Source: Corynebacterium matruchotii (GTDB lineage Bacteria; Actinomycetota; Actinomycetes; Mycobacteriales; Mycobacteriaceae). From it: 64,000 bases of DNA. A program made the position numbers and the translations under genes. Location: contig NZ_CP050134.2 of NCBI RefSeq assembly GCF_011612265.2, positions 1,798,001 to 1,862,000 on the forward strand, given 5' to 3'. This document shows positions 45,046 to 54,194 of the stretch, piece after piece. Under the pieces are notes generated by a model that made no database searches, had not been told where the DNA came from, and worked only from the letters and a program-made list of their open reading frames with translations. The stretch's first letter is position 1. Every line of letters begins with the position of its first letter.

Positions 45046-45888
45046 TTATTGGCGGGACCGCAAAACCGCGTCGTAAAGCTCTTTCTTGCTGACTTTATGG
45101 GCGGCGGCAACGGTGGCACACGCGGTTTTCAGCCGCTCCCCACCCGCCACGAGTTCGTTCACCTGTGCGATAAGTTCGGGGAGTTCAATGGTGCGGGTTT
45201 CCGGCAGCGCACCCTCGATGACGCAGGTAATTTCGCCCTTGATGCCCCCGGCCGTCCAGTCGGCGAGTTCGGCCAGGGTGCCGCGGCGGACCTCCTCGTA
45301 GATTTTTGTGAGCTCGCGGGCCACGACGGCGCGCCGATTGGGTCCTAGAATCTCGACCGCCTCGGCCAGGGTAGCGGCAATCCGATGCGGTGATTCAAAA
45401 AAACAAACGGCCCGCTCCTCAGTGATAAGCGACTCCAACCAGGCGCGGCGGGCGCCGGACTTGCGGGGCGCAAACCCATCGAAAGCAAACTTACCCACAT
45501 GCAGACCGGACAGTGCGATAGCGACGGGAACGGCGGAGGGGCCGGGAAAACATGTGATGGGCACGCCCGCATCATGGGCCGCAGCAACAAGGGGAAACCC
45601 CGGGTCGGACACGATGGGCATGCCAGCATCGGTCACCACAACAACGGTGGCGGTACGAGCGTGGTGAATTAACTGTTCCACCCGGTCCTGCTCATTGTGG
45701 TCGAAATTGGACAGAACCTGACCCCGCAACTCCACACCAAGGGCCTGCGCCAGATTCCGGGTGCGGCGGGTATCTTCGGCGGCAATATAGTCCGCCTCGG
45801 CGAGGGCCTGCCGCAGCCGGGGGGTGGCGTCGTCGATATTGCCGAGGGGGGTGGCGGCGAGAATAATTCCGCGGGGTAAGGGGGTCAT
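45046..45888 (-). CDS. rsmI: 16S rRNA 2'-O-ribose C1402 methyltransferase
   Basis: A SAM-dependent tetrapyrrole-methylase-fold enzyme modifying 16S rRNA C1402. The protein has 280 aa with signature parts LAATPLGNIDDATPR, AAEDTRRTRNL, VVTDAGMPIVSDPGFPLVAA, FPGPSAVPVAIALSG and FFESPHRIAATL. The C-terminal helical extension (VSKKELYDAVLRSR) is typical. It starts 9 bases after the YkvI-like transporter gene and lies 30 bases before metG, so the leftward transcript probably begins upstream in the transporter genes or the rsmI promoter inside them. Confidence 0.96.
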   Translation of the reverse strand: MTPLPRGIILAATPLGNIDDATPRLRQALAEADYIAAEDTRRTRNLAQALGVELRGQVLSNFDHNEQDRVEQLIHHARTATVVVVTDAGMPIVSDPGFPLVAAAHDAGVPITCFPGPSAVPVAIALSGLHVGKFAFDGFAPRKSGARRAWLESLITEERAVCFFESPHRIAATLAEAVEILGPNRRAVVARELTKIYEEVRRGTLAELADWTAGGIKGEITCVIEGALPETRTIELPELIAQVNELVAGGERLKTACATVAAAHKVSKKELYDAVLRSRQ

Positions 45889-45897
45889 GCCCTCATG

Positions 45898-47145
45898 CTA
45901 GCTTTTCGACGAATCCAGGCCCAATTCCTCTTTGACTTCCTCCTGCATGGTTTCGGCAATATCAGTATCTTCCACATTGGATTCAGTTTCATACCGGGCC
46001 AGCCGCCGACGCTGCTTCGAGCTAAACCGTTTGGTCGGATCAAGCTTGCGGCGCAGTAGCTCACGCATGTTTTCCCGGCGGGTGGATTCCTCCCGAATCT
46101 GGGAGAACGACCGCACCCACCCGACGAGAAACACAAGAAACAGCAAAACCCCCATATAACCCAGGATGGGAAAGAGGGTAGCGACCAGGGTTTTAAACCC
46201 TAGGAAGCTCACGGCAAAGGCCACGAGCGAACTCACGACGAAAGCCGGGTAGAACCGGGTGGGATGCTTGGCGGTGATGCGTCTGCCAAAGGCATAGAGC
46301 ATACCGATAACCGTATTGAAAATCATGCCGAGGATGGCGATGGACATGCCGAAACCCAACCAGGGATGAATCTGGTTGACGATGGTGAGCATGGGCACAT
46401 CGTCGGCGGCCACCTGGTCGGCCCGCAGGTAGAGGGACCAGGTGGCGAAGGTGAGCATGAGCCCGAAAATAATGCCACCGATCATGCCACCCAGGCCGGC
46501 GGCACGCGGATCGGTGTTATTACCGCCAATGATGATGGCCATGGATGCGCCGATCATGAGGTTGAGGCCCACATAATTCATGGTGGCGATGCCCCAATGG
46601 GGCGCGACCGGGGTGATGGTGTGGACGGCCTGCTCCAGAACCGAGTAATCAGCATGGCTAGTGCTGAGGACCCACACAACGGTGATGGTCATAAACACAA
46701 TGATGAGCGGCGTGATAGAGCCGATGACCTCGGTGACCTTATCAACGTCGAGAAGCCCAACGATGAGCGTAATGGCAAGCAGAATGAGGGCACCAACCCA
46801 GGTGGGAAAACCAAATTGCTGATTCAGGTTGGAGCCGGCACCGGCAAACATGACCGTGCCGGTGCAAAACAGGGTGATGAGCACCCCAAGATCCAGGAGC
46901 CTGGCCAACAGAGGGTAGCTGACCCGCCGGAGCACAGTGCCATGGTCGCCGGCAAGATAATAGCTGCCGAGCTGGACAACAACCAGCCCGCTGATAGCCA
47001 TGATGAGAGAGGAAAGAGCGGCGGCAATAATGCCGACCTTGCCGTAGGAAACGAAGTATTGCAGCATCTCTTGGCCGGTGGCAAAACCGGCGCCGACGAT
47101 GATGCCAATGAACGCCAAGACGATAGTGACAGTTCGCTTGAGCAT
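45898..47145 (-). CDS. YkvI-like multi-pass membrane transporter, 415 aa
   Basis: A membrane protein with about ten helices, resembling the YkvI group of the APC/LeuT-fold superfamily. Its first helix contains FIGIIVGAGFATGQEMLQYF, the discontinuous-helix GxG motif of the fold. ITLIVGLLDVDKVTEVIGSI and IGASMAIIIGGNNTDPRAAG follow. After residue about 345 there is a 70-residue charged cytoplasmic tail (TRRENMRELLRRKLDPTKRF; EEVKEELGLDSSKS) that is long for the group. It is 16 bases after the BCCT gene and 9 bases before rsmI. Substrate is unknown; adjacency suggests a compatible-solute link, an inference. Confidence 0.75.
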   Translation of the reverse strand: MLKRTVTIVLAFIGIIVGAGFATGQEMLQYFVSYGKVGIIAAALSSLIMAISGLVVVQLGSYYLAGDHGTVLRRVSYPLLARLLDLGVLITLFCTGTVMFAGAGSNLNQQFGFPTWVGALILLAITLIVGLLDVDKVTEVIGSITPLIIVFMTITVVWVLSTSHADYSVLEQAVHTITPVAPHWGIATMNYVGLNLMIGASMAIIIGGNNTDPRAAGLGGMIGGIIFGLMLTFATWSLYLRADQVAADDVPMLTIVNQIHPWLGFGMSIAILGMIFNTVIGMLYAFGRRITAKHPTRFYPAFVVSSLVAFAVSFLGFKTLVATLFPILGYMGVLLFLVFLVGWVRSFSQIREESTRRENMRELLRRKLDPTKRFSSKQRRRLARYETESNVEDTDIAETMQEEVKEELGLDSSKS

Positions 47146-47161
47146 TGGTTATGCCTTCTTT

Positions 47162-48922
47162 TTACTTCTTTACTGCTAGTTTCCGACTGGGCTGATGCCC
47201 ATTTCGGTTGAGTACTAGCCTACGCACACCGCTGCCAGACTTCCGGTGCTTTTCTGCCTCCCGGTGGATGCGCCGCTCCCGGGCGAGACGGGCCGCGAAG
47301 CGCTGTTGCTCCCGGTAGTCAAGATAAAGCTCATCGTTGCGGAGATCCTTAATGAGAGCGAACATCAGGATGAAAATCACAATGACGAACGGGGATGCGG
47401 CAACAATGGTGATGTTTTGCAGATTCTTCAAAATATCGTCGCCGCCGGTAAGCAGCATGGTCATGCCGACGAGCGCCACGAGCACGCCCCACCCGGCAGT
47501 CACAAACCGGTTAGCGTCGGTTTGCCCATGCTGGCTCATGGAACCCATAACGGTCGACGCAGAGTCGGCGGAGGTGATAAAGAACAGTGCGAGCAGGGCC
47601 ACGGCGATCACGCCCCACACAACGCCACCAGGCAGGGTGTGAAGCAGGTCAAAGAGTTGGCTCTGGGCATTCCCATCACCCCAAATGGATGCGCCCTGCT
47701 GTTCCAGGTGGATGGCGGTGCCGCCAAAAATAGCGAACCACACGAGACTCACCGCGGAGGGAACCAACATGACCCCAATGAAGAATTCGCGGATGGTGCG
47801 ACCGCGGGAAATACGGGCCAGGAACATACCGACGAACGGGCTCCAGGAAATCCACCACGCCCAGTAGAAAATGGTCCAGCTGCTAAGCCATTCGCTGGTG
47901 TTTGTGCCGGGCGATTCAGCGGTGCGACCAATCATTTCGAAGAAGTGCGACAGGTACGCCCCGAAGGCTTCGGGAAGTAAATTCAGGATCGTCACAGTGG
48001 GCCCAAACACGAAGACAATAATGCCCAAGATGGCAGCCAACACCATATTGGCGTTGGAAACATAGCGAATACCATTGCCCACACCAGACATGGCGGACAT
48101 GAGGTAGGCGAGAGTAAGGATGGACACGATCACCACGATGGTGCTCATGGAGGGGTTCTTAACTATGCCCGCGGCGGTAAGCCCGGCGCTGATCTGGGTC
48201 GCGCCGATACCAAGGGAACACGCGGTGCCGAAAATGGTGGCGATAATGGCGAGAATGTCGATGACCCGACCGGACCAGCCCTTGGCGCCACGCTCGCCAA
48301 TGAGCGGGATAAAAGCGGAGCTGAGGAGTTGGCGGCGGCCCAATCTAAAGGTGGAGTAGGCGATGGCTAACCCAAAAATGCCATAGATGGCCCAAGGGTG
48401 AAGGGTCCAGTGCAGCAGGGTGGAGCTCATGGCGTCGCCGATGTTTTTTGGCTCATTTCCGGGAATCCCAGTGCGATAGTGGGTCAGCGGCTCGGTGACA
48501 CCGTAAAACATGAGGCCAATGCCCATGCCGGCGGCGAACATCATGGCGATCCAGGAAAATGTGGAAAATTCCGGGGCCTCATCGTTGCGGCCCAATTTGA
48601 TATTGCCGAATTTGCTCAACGCCACAATGATGGCGAACGCCAAAAATATGGTGGTGCATAAAACGAAAGCCCACCCGAAATTGGTAATAACAACCGAGAG
48701 GGCTTTTTGGGAAAAGTCGGAAAAACTAGTGGGGTTCAACAGCCCCCAGAGCACGACAGATAGAACAATGACTACCGCTGGAATGGTGACCCGATAGTCA
48801 ATTCCAACGTCGTCTTTTTCGCTCTCAAAGACGATTTTTGGTTCAGCTGGTACTTTTGCTGGTGGCGATTCCAGCATTTCCGCTAATTCTTGGGTAGCGG
48901 ACACATTTGTTGGTTTTTCCAT
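47162..48922 (-). CDS. BCCT-family betaine/carnitine/choline-type transporter
   Basis: A secondary transporter for glycine betaine-like compatible solutes, 586 aa and twelve helices. Landmarks are [19 protein letters not shown], where GMGIG is the Na+-coupled betaine-type motif. [20 protein letters not shown] holds the Trp-rich substrate box and [20 protein letters not shown] follows. The C-terminus is Arg/His/Lys-rich ([20 protein letters not shown]) and, as in BetP-like proteins, may sense osmotic stress. ATG 48922 was chosen over a TTG six codons upstream. It diverges from pmt and leads a leftward transcript into the YkvI-like gene. Confidence 0.94.
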   Translation of the reverse strand: MEKPTNVSATQELAEMLESPPAKVPAEPKIVFESEKDDVGIDYRVTIPAVVIVLSVVLWGLLNPTSFSDFSQKALSVVITNFGWAFVLCTTIFLAFAIIVALSKFGNIKLGRNDEAPEFSTFSWIAMMFAAGMGIGLMFYGVTEPLTHYRTGIPGNEPKNIGDAMSSTLLHWTLHPWAIYGIFGLAIAYSTFRLGRRQLLSSAFIPLIGERGAKGWSGRVIDILAIIATIFGTACSLGIGATQISAGLTAAGIVKNPSMSTIVVIVSILTLAYLMSAMSGVGNGIRYVSNANMVLAAILGIIVFVFGPTVTILNLLPEAFGAYLSHFFEMIGRTAESPGTNTSEWLSSWTIFYWAWWISWSPFVGMFLARISRGRTIREFFIGVMLVPSAVSLVWFAIFGGTAIHLEQQGASIWGDGNAQSQLFDLLHTLPGGVVWGVIAVALLALFFITSADSASTVMGSMSQHGQTDANRFVTAGWGVLVALVGMTMLLTGGDDILKNLQNITIVAASPFVIVIFILMFALIKDLRNDELYLDYREQQRFAARLARERRIHREAEKHRKSGSGVRRLVLNRNGHQPSRKLAVKK

Positions 48923-49154
48923 AAAACTACCGTGCGGCAAAAATTCACGGATATCAACACGATACGGGAATTTTAAGGAAAAAATAGCGGGTATACGCTG
49001 CAGCTTTATCTAAACGTTATTAATCGCTAAAGCACTGGATAATGCTATTAAATCATAAAATCTACCCCCTCAAAGATCACAATACTATAACAATATTGGG
49101 GCGAAGTTTTCTTAATAATGGAGAAGAAGACAAAAACCACCAGCACCACATAGA

Positions 49155-50807
49155 ATGGCACAAGTGATTTCCTTGACCAGCAACCTACGTCGCAAAGCTG
49201 CTCACACCTCGGCGGATGAGCCACGTCCGCCGGTTGGTCGGTTCACCCGTCCTGCAACCCCACCAGAGCCCCGCCGCATCGTCTGGACCAAATTCGACAC
49301 CAACACCACCATCATCATCGGCCTATGGACGCTCATCACCCGCTTTGTCGGCCTCAATTCGGCCGTGGCGGACGGCACCCCAGTTTTCGACGAAAAACAC
49401 TATGTGCCACAAGCCTGGGACATGGTCAACAGTTGGGTCAATCCACTCATCGGCGGCATCGAATCCAACCCCGGCTACGGACTGGTCGTCCACCCACCCC
49501 TGGCAAAACAAATCGAGGCCTACGGCGAACTAATATTCGGATACACCGCCCTCGGCTGGCGAATCATGGCCGCCCTCTTCGGCACAGCCACCGTACTACT
49601 CATTATGAATCTGGCCCGCCAACTCACCGGATCTAGCGTTATTGCAGCCTTCGCCGGCATTTTGGCACTCTTCGACGGGGTACTCCTCATCACCTCCCGA
49701 TTCGGCATGCTCGACATCTTCCAAACCCTGTTCATCGTCGGCGCAGCCTACTGTCTAACCCGTGACTATAACCAAATGCGTGTTCGACTCCATCAAGCAT
49801 GGCTTGCCGGCGGTCTCGGAACCCACCGCTTCGGCCCCCGATTTGGATTCCGCTGGTGGCGGTTCGGCGGCGGCGTCTGCCTCGGCCTCGCACTCTCCGT
49901 CAAATGGTCGGGCCTTTATTACATGGCATTCTTCGGCCTCATGACCGTGCTTTTCGACGTCTACCTTCGGCACCGCTACCAGGTGAAACAACCAGTCCTC
50001 GGCACCTTAGTGCGGGACACCATCGCCGCCTTCTGCTCCATCGTCATCCTCCCCATCGCCCTCTATGCCTGGAGCTGGCGCGCCTGGTTCACCTCAGAAA
50101 CCTCCATCTACCGACACGTCGATACCTGGAAAGACGTGGCCATCAATAACCACGATTTTGCCCCCGACTCCTGGGTATTCCGACTCCCCGAGGCCCTCGC
50201 CAGCTGGATTTACTATCATAAATCTGTTCTAGCATTCCACGCCAGCCTCACAACATCCGCCGGCCACGTCCACCCCTGGGATTCCAAGCCATGGTCATGG
50301 CTGGTCTCCGGCCGTCCTATCCTCTACTACTCGGTCACTGACATCCACTGTGGGGAAAGCACCTGCCGACGCATGATCTACCTCTTCGGCACCCCGGCCA
50401 TCTGGTGGCTCACCATCCCCATTATCCTCTGGTCGCTCTGGTGCGTCATCATTCGAAAAGATTTACGACTCATCATCCCCCTGGTGAGCTTCGCCGCCGG
50501 CTTCCTCCCCTGGCTCGCCGCCTACGACCGCCAAATGTATTTCTTCTACGCCACCCCCCTCATCCCATTCACCATCATCATGATCGCCATCGGGCTAGGC
50601 GAACTCATCCCCCTAGGGAAACGACTCAAAATTCCCGCAATCTTCCACAAAATCGGCACCGAAACCACCACCGTTGGCGGCCTCATCGTCGCCCTCTACC
50701 TCGGCCTCGTCGTCGCCATGTTCGTGTACTTCTCCCCGATCCTCTACGGCTACACCATCCCCGACGCCCTGTACGAGACCCTCATGTGGATTCCCAGCTG
50801 GCGGTAG
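49155..50807 (+). CDS. pmt: Protein O-mannosyltransferase
   Basis: A polyprenyl-phosphomannose-dependent mannosyltransferase that glycosylates exported proteins. The 550-aa protein has about eleven membrane helices. The catalytic loop GTPVFDEKHYVPQAWDMVNS carries the Asp-Glu pair of the GT39 family. Further landmarks are HPPLAKQIEAYGELIFGY, LALSVKWSGLYYMAFFG, HPWDSKPWSWLVSGRPILYY and WLAAYDRQMYFFYATPLIPF. ATG 49155 was used; the first 40 residues are basic and cytoplasmic. It lies next to rsmI in other corynebacteria, while here the BCCT and YkvI-like genes separate them. Confidence 0.95.
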   Translation: MAQVISLTSNLRRKAAHTSADEPRPPVGRFTRPATPPEPRRIVWTKFDTNTTIIIGLWTLITRFVGLNSAVADGTPVFDEKHYVPQAWDMVNSWVNPLIGGIESNPGYGLVVHPPLAKQIEAYGELIFGYTALGWRIMAALFGTATVLLIMNLARQLTGSSVIAAFAGILALFDGVLLITSRFGMLDIFQTLFIVGAAYCLTRDYNQMRVRLHQAWLAGGLGTHRFGPRFGFRWWRFGGGVCLGLALSVKWSGLYYMAFFGLMTVLFDVYLRHRYQVKQPVLGTLVRDTIAAFCSIVILPIALYAWSWRAWFTSETSIYRHVDTWKDVAINNHDFAPDSWVFRLPEALASWIYYHKSVLAFHASLTTSAGHVHPWDSKPWSWLVSGRPILYYSVTDIHCGESTCRRMIYLFGTPAIWWLTIPIILWSLWCVIIRKDLRLIIPLVSFAAGFLPWLAAYDRQMYFFYATPLIPFTIIMIAIGLGELIPLGKRLKIPAIFHKIGTETTTVGGLIVALYLGLVVAMFVYFSPILYGYTIPDALYETLMWIPSWR

Positions 50808-50813
50808 GCGTCG

Positions 50814-51473
50814 TCAAGCAACCGGGCGCGCCGACAACGCCCGCACCACCGCCCACCCCTTATCCAACAACCATAGCCACAACAACGCCACCACCGACAC
50901 AAACAACAACCCGAGCTGACCGGCCCCGGCCGCGGTCATCGACCCCACCACCAGGTCCCGCACCCCCAACCCAAAACTGAACATAAACAACGCCCCATAC
51001 ACCGGCAATAGCCCAGCAACCAGCCGACTCTGCCACGCCACAAACACCACCCCAAACCCCAAGGCGGATCGCATTGCCACGGTTTCCATCACCAATTGCA
51101 GAAACACCGGATCATTATCCCTCGCCGGCAGCCGCAATAACGCCACCGCCCAGCCGCACCAAACCACCCCCAAAAGCACCAGAACCACCCGGCAGATTGC
51201 CGCACTCACCAGCCGACTCGCCGCCCGCCTGCGCCACACCGGTGCCACACCGGCCATGATCTCTTCCGACAAATCGGGAATGTCCGACACCGACGTGTCG
51301 CTAAACGCCAAGGTACGATTGAGCAGCGCCGCATTATCTAAAAACGACTGGCACTCCGCGCACTCCGCCACATGCGCATCCACCACATCGTCGGGAAGGG
51401 GCGACGGTTCCCCATCCAACCGCGCCGATAACGCCGCCTGCACCTGCTGGCACTCAACCACAACAACCCCCAA
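50814..51473 (-). CDS. Anti-sigma-factor-like zinc-finger membrane protein
   Basis: A 219-aa protein with an N-terminal zf-HC2-type segment, ECQQVQAALSARLDGE followed by VVDAHVAECAECQSFLDNAA (H-x3-C-x2-C), then a linker and about five membrane helices (ICRVVLVLLGVVWCGWAVAL; LGLLFVSVVALLWLWLLDKG). Such a layout is typical of anti-sigma or zinc-finger regulator proteins. No sigma factor gene is adjacent, so the partner is unknown or lost. The start may be a GTG four codons into the frame (51461). It is 21 bases after doxX in the leftward Glp operon and convergent with pmt. Confidence 0.72.
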   Translation of the reverse strand: MGVVVVECQQVQAALSARLDGEPSPLPDDVVDAHVAECAECQSFLDNAALLNRTLAFSDTSVSDIPDLSEEIMAGVAPVWRRRAASRLVSAAICRVVLVLLGVVWCGWAVALLRLPARDNDPVFLQLVMETVAMRSALGFGVVFVAWQSRLVAGLLPVYGALFMFSFGLGVRDLVVGSMTAAGAGQLGLLFVSVVALLWLWLLDKGWAVVRALSARPVA

Positions 51474-51494
51474 TCACTGGGCGCTTAGCCGCAC

Positions 51495-51905
51495 TCAGCC
51501 TTGACGACTCAAAACCTCATCTATACTAGCCCGCCCCGAACCAAACACCACGATCAGCACCAGACTCACAATCAATAACAACACATACTCATACCCCCCA
51601 CCAGCGATGAAAAACCCGGCATTCATGTGCACCAAATAAAACGCCGCCACCATCAGCAACGCCAATATTCCCGCAACAATCGTGGTCAACAAGCCAACCG
51701 TCAAAAATAATCCCCCCACAAATTCCGCGGTTGCCGCCAAATACGCCGACAATTGGGCCTGCGGCACCCCCCACGCCGCAAACTGCTGACCCGTAGCGGT
51801 CAATCCTTGCACGAAAAACTTGTCAAACCCATGGGCCACAAAAATTATTCCCAGCACAAACCGGAATAACAGCAATGACCCATCCCGCACCGCCGGTTTA
51901 TCCAC
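51495..51905 (-). CDS. DoxX-family membrane protein
   Basis: A 136-aa, four-helix membrane protein. FVLGIIFVAHGFDKFFVQGL is the DoxX N-terminal signature. AEFVGGLFLTVGLLTTIVAG and FYLVHMNAGFFIAGGGYEYV follow. Some mycobacterial DoxX proteins join a membrane-associated oxidoreductase complex with superoxide dismutase and thiosulfate sulfurtransferase, which are absent here. Start is a GTG at 51905. It lies 8 bases after glpR and 21 bases before the anti-sigma-like gene, in the same operon. Confidence 0.88.
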   Translation of the reverse strand: MDKPAVRDGSLLLFRFVLGIIFVAHGFDKFFVQGLTATGQQFAAWGVPQAQLSAYLAATAEFVGGLFLTVGLLTTIVAGILALLMVAAFYLVHMNAGFFIAGGGYEYVLLLIVSLVLIVVFGSGRASIDEVLSRQG

Positions 51906-51913
51906 AGATACCT

Positions 51914-53401
51914 CTACCCCACCCGTAACTTAATCACGTTATCGTACTGCACTGCTGGTTCCGGCTCAGGCTCACTCTCCCCGGCCGACCGGTTGGTCTC
52001 CACCAGTTCCAAACCAATAAAATCCGGCGAATCATCATCCGTTTCCAAAACCACGGCACCTGGCCGCCGCAACCGATGCGGAATGCCTAATTCCCGATCC
52101 ATGCTATTTCGTACTCCTGCCCGGGTCCGACGCAGCTGATGCACCCGCTTGTGCCGCAACCGCTCTTCGTCACGAACCTGCGCCCGCAACGCTATCAGAT
52201 AAATAATGGTCATCCCCAACGCAATCGCCGGGGCAGCCCACATCCAACCGCCAATGAGCCCAGCCGGAACGATAGTGACCACAACGGCAACTACCAGCCC
52301 TAACACGGTTGACCGCCGCCGCTGATACCGGTCGGCGCTATGCTTCTTATCCGCCTCAGGATCGTAGCCGCCCCGCCCACGCCGGGACTTGGCGAACTCG
52401 ATTTCCTCCGGGGTGAGCTCATCGCTGTCGCTGATATTATCGTCGATATCTGCCGCGGTGCGCTTTGCGACGCTCCGTTTGGCGGCAGATTTCTTCTCTT
52501 TTTTCTCCTTCTTGGTAGGCACATCCGGTACTACCGACAGGTTTGCGCCCCGAGCCCCAGTGGGATACAGGAGGTCTTCCGGGTCGAGGTAAGAATCGTC
52601 GATCTCGTAGGGAGTATCGGGATCGACCGGCTTTGATCCAACCTTCGCACTGGTGTTCGCGGCATGTACCGAGGCAACCGGGACTGATACTGCGGGTGCG
52701 GAAACCGCGGCGGCGGCCCGCATGGTTTCCGTGGTGGCATCGGCATTCGCATCGGATTCGGCTTTGGCCTTCGCAGCCTTCGCCTGGGCTGCGGCATCGG
52801 CACCAGCTGCAGCCTTGCTCCGCGCTGCGGCTTTGGCCCGGGCAGCAGCCACCTTATCGTGATCGGCCTTGGCCTGATCGGCCACAGTGTGCTCGCTCTT
52901 GGCCTGGGTAGTAGCAGTACGGGCAGGCTGACCAGCGCTGGACGTCCCGGACGTAGCCGATGTGCGTGACGCATCCGTGCCCGTCTTCGATTTCGCCGGA
53001 ACGTGAGTTTGCGCCTGCGCACCAGTCTTCGAACCCTTGGTCGAATCCTTGGCGACGGGTTGACGGTTCGACGCAGCCGCCATGGCCACGGTATCGTTGG
53101 CGGACTTCGGCTTGTCAGAGATCAGCGGGCTAGTGATCTTCTTAAACGGCACGGTTGGGGTGTCCTCCACCCCAAACTCCGGTTGGTCGGCAATCAACTT
53201 CCGCTGCTGGGCGTCAGCGGCAGCCACCTTAGGGCGCAACGCGGGCGGCCGTTGCGGCTTATGTCCCCCCTCATGAATGACCCGGGTATCATCAAAACCC
53301 TCCCCCACCTTGCTTATTGGCTTATGTTTGCGCAGCAAAAATGGCATGAGCACAAACAGCCACAACACAACGATCAAAATCCCTACAACGGTGGTGGTCA
53401 C
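51914..53401 (-). CDS. glpR: GlpR/SepX-type divisome membrane protein
   Basis: The membrane receptor of the gephyrin-like protein Glp, reported to link Glp and FtsZ to the corynebacterial division site. The 495-aa protein starts with one helix (TTVVGILIVVLWLFVLMPFL) followed by the conserved-looking LLRKHKPISKVGEGFDDTRV. A very Ala/Lys/Thr/Ser-rich low-complexity middle (about 90-250) comes next. Two further helices (TVLGLVVAVVVTIVPAGLIG; WAAPAIALGMTIIYLIALRA) precede a basic and then acidic C-terminus. GTG 53401 follows GGGTGA. Its place behind glp and rimJ supports the assignment; the middle region is unlikely to align with homologues. Confidence 0.85.
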   Translation of the reverse strand: MTTTVVGILIVVLWLFVLMPFLLRKHKPISKVGEGFDDTRVIHEGGHKPQRPPALRPKVAAADAQQRKLIADQPEFGVEDTPTVPFKKITSPLISDKPKSANDTVAMAAASNRQPVAKDSTKGSKTGAQAQTHVPAKSKTGTDASRTSATSGTSSAGQPARTATTQAKSEHTVADQAKADHDKVAAARAKAAARSKAAAGADAAAQAKAAKAKAESDANADATTETMRAAAAVSAPAVSVPVASVHAANTSAKVGSKPVDPDTPYEIDDSYLDPEDLLYPTGARGANLSVVPDVPTKKEKKEKKSAAKRSVAKRTAADIDDNISDSDELTPEEIEFAKSRRGRGGYDPEADKKHSADRYQRRRSTVLGLVVAVVVTIVPAGLIGGWMWAAPAIALGMTIIYLIALRAQVRDEERLRHKRVHQLRRTRAGVRNSMDRELGIPHRLRRPGAVVLETDDDSPDFIGLELVETNRSAGESEPEPEPAVQYDNVIKLRVG

Positions 53402-53484
53402 TACTCACCCTTCCTACCCTATGTGCCTTCCAAGAGTATCGGCGTTGCTGAATTATTGGAATGAGGCACGCCGACAATCAATTG

Positions 53485-54165
53485 TTAAGCATACCGTGCT
53501 TGGTTGGTCTTAATCAGTCGGGTGATGCAACTATCCACATAGTCGTCAATTGTGATAGCCATCAGATAGTGATCCCGCCATTGGCCGAAAATATGCAGGT
53601 TCTTGTGCAAATATCCTTCTTCCCGAAAGCCGGTTTTCTCTAAAACCCGGCGCGATGCGAGGTTCTCAGGCAGGTAGGTTGCGGTCACCCGATGTACCCC
53701 CACTCGGTCAAACGCATGATCGACTCCGAGTGCGCATGCGGCGGTGGCGATTCCCCGCCCAGTGAGGTGAGAGGATACCCAGTATCCCACCCAGCAATCT
53801 GAGGCGCTACCACGTTGAATGCTGCCTAGGGTCACTTGTCCGCAGAACTCACCATCGACGTCGATAGCAAATGGTATGAGCACCCCATCGTCGGCTGCAC
53901 GGCGGATGTTGTTATAGAATTCGCGCCACCGCGCCGAGGAATGGGCCTCAGCCCACGAGGTGTGGATTGTGGGTTCCACCCGGGCCAGAATATCGGCGTC
54001 TGCCAGGCGTAATTCCGACCATGGTTCGCCGTCAGATTTCATGAGGGGGCGTAGTTGCACGGTGTGATCCCCCACTATGAGGGGGCTTGTGTATTCCATC
54101 CACCCCGGATGGGTGGGGTTACGTGGCCCGGTGGCGGGCCGGGGTTGTCGGAAAAGATATCGCAT
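53485..54165 (-). CDS. GNAT N-acetyltransferase, RimJ/RimL-like
   Basis: A 226-aa acetyltransferase of the group that acetylates ribosomal-protein or other N-termini. Conserved segments are VQLRPLMKSDGEPWSELRLA, ITLG-like VTLGSIQRGSASDCWVGYWV, the acetyl-CoA pyrophosphate loop LTGRGIATAACALGVDHAFD, and ASRRVLEKTGFREEGYLHKN. ATG 54165 is chosen over a TTG directly before it. It lies between glp and glpR, on the same strand, as expected from the known Glp locus. A role in modifying divisome proteins is speculative. Confidence 0.9.
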   Translation of the reverse strand: MRYLFRQPRPATGPRNPTHPGWMEYTSPLIVGDHTVQLRPLMKSDGEPWSELRLADADILARVEPTIHTSWAEAHSSARWREFYNNIRRAADDGVLIPFAIDVDGEFCGQVTLGSIQRGSASDCWVGYWVSSHLTGRGIATAACALGVDHAFDRVGVHRVTATYLPENLASRRVLEKTGFREEGYLHKNLHIFGQWRDHYLMAITIDDYVDSCITRLIKTNQARYA

Positions 54166-54194
54166 CAACGTCCCGATTGATTCCTTAACAATGA

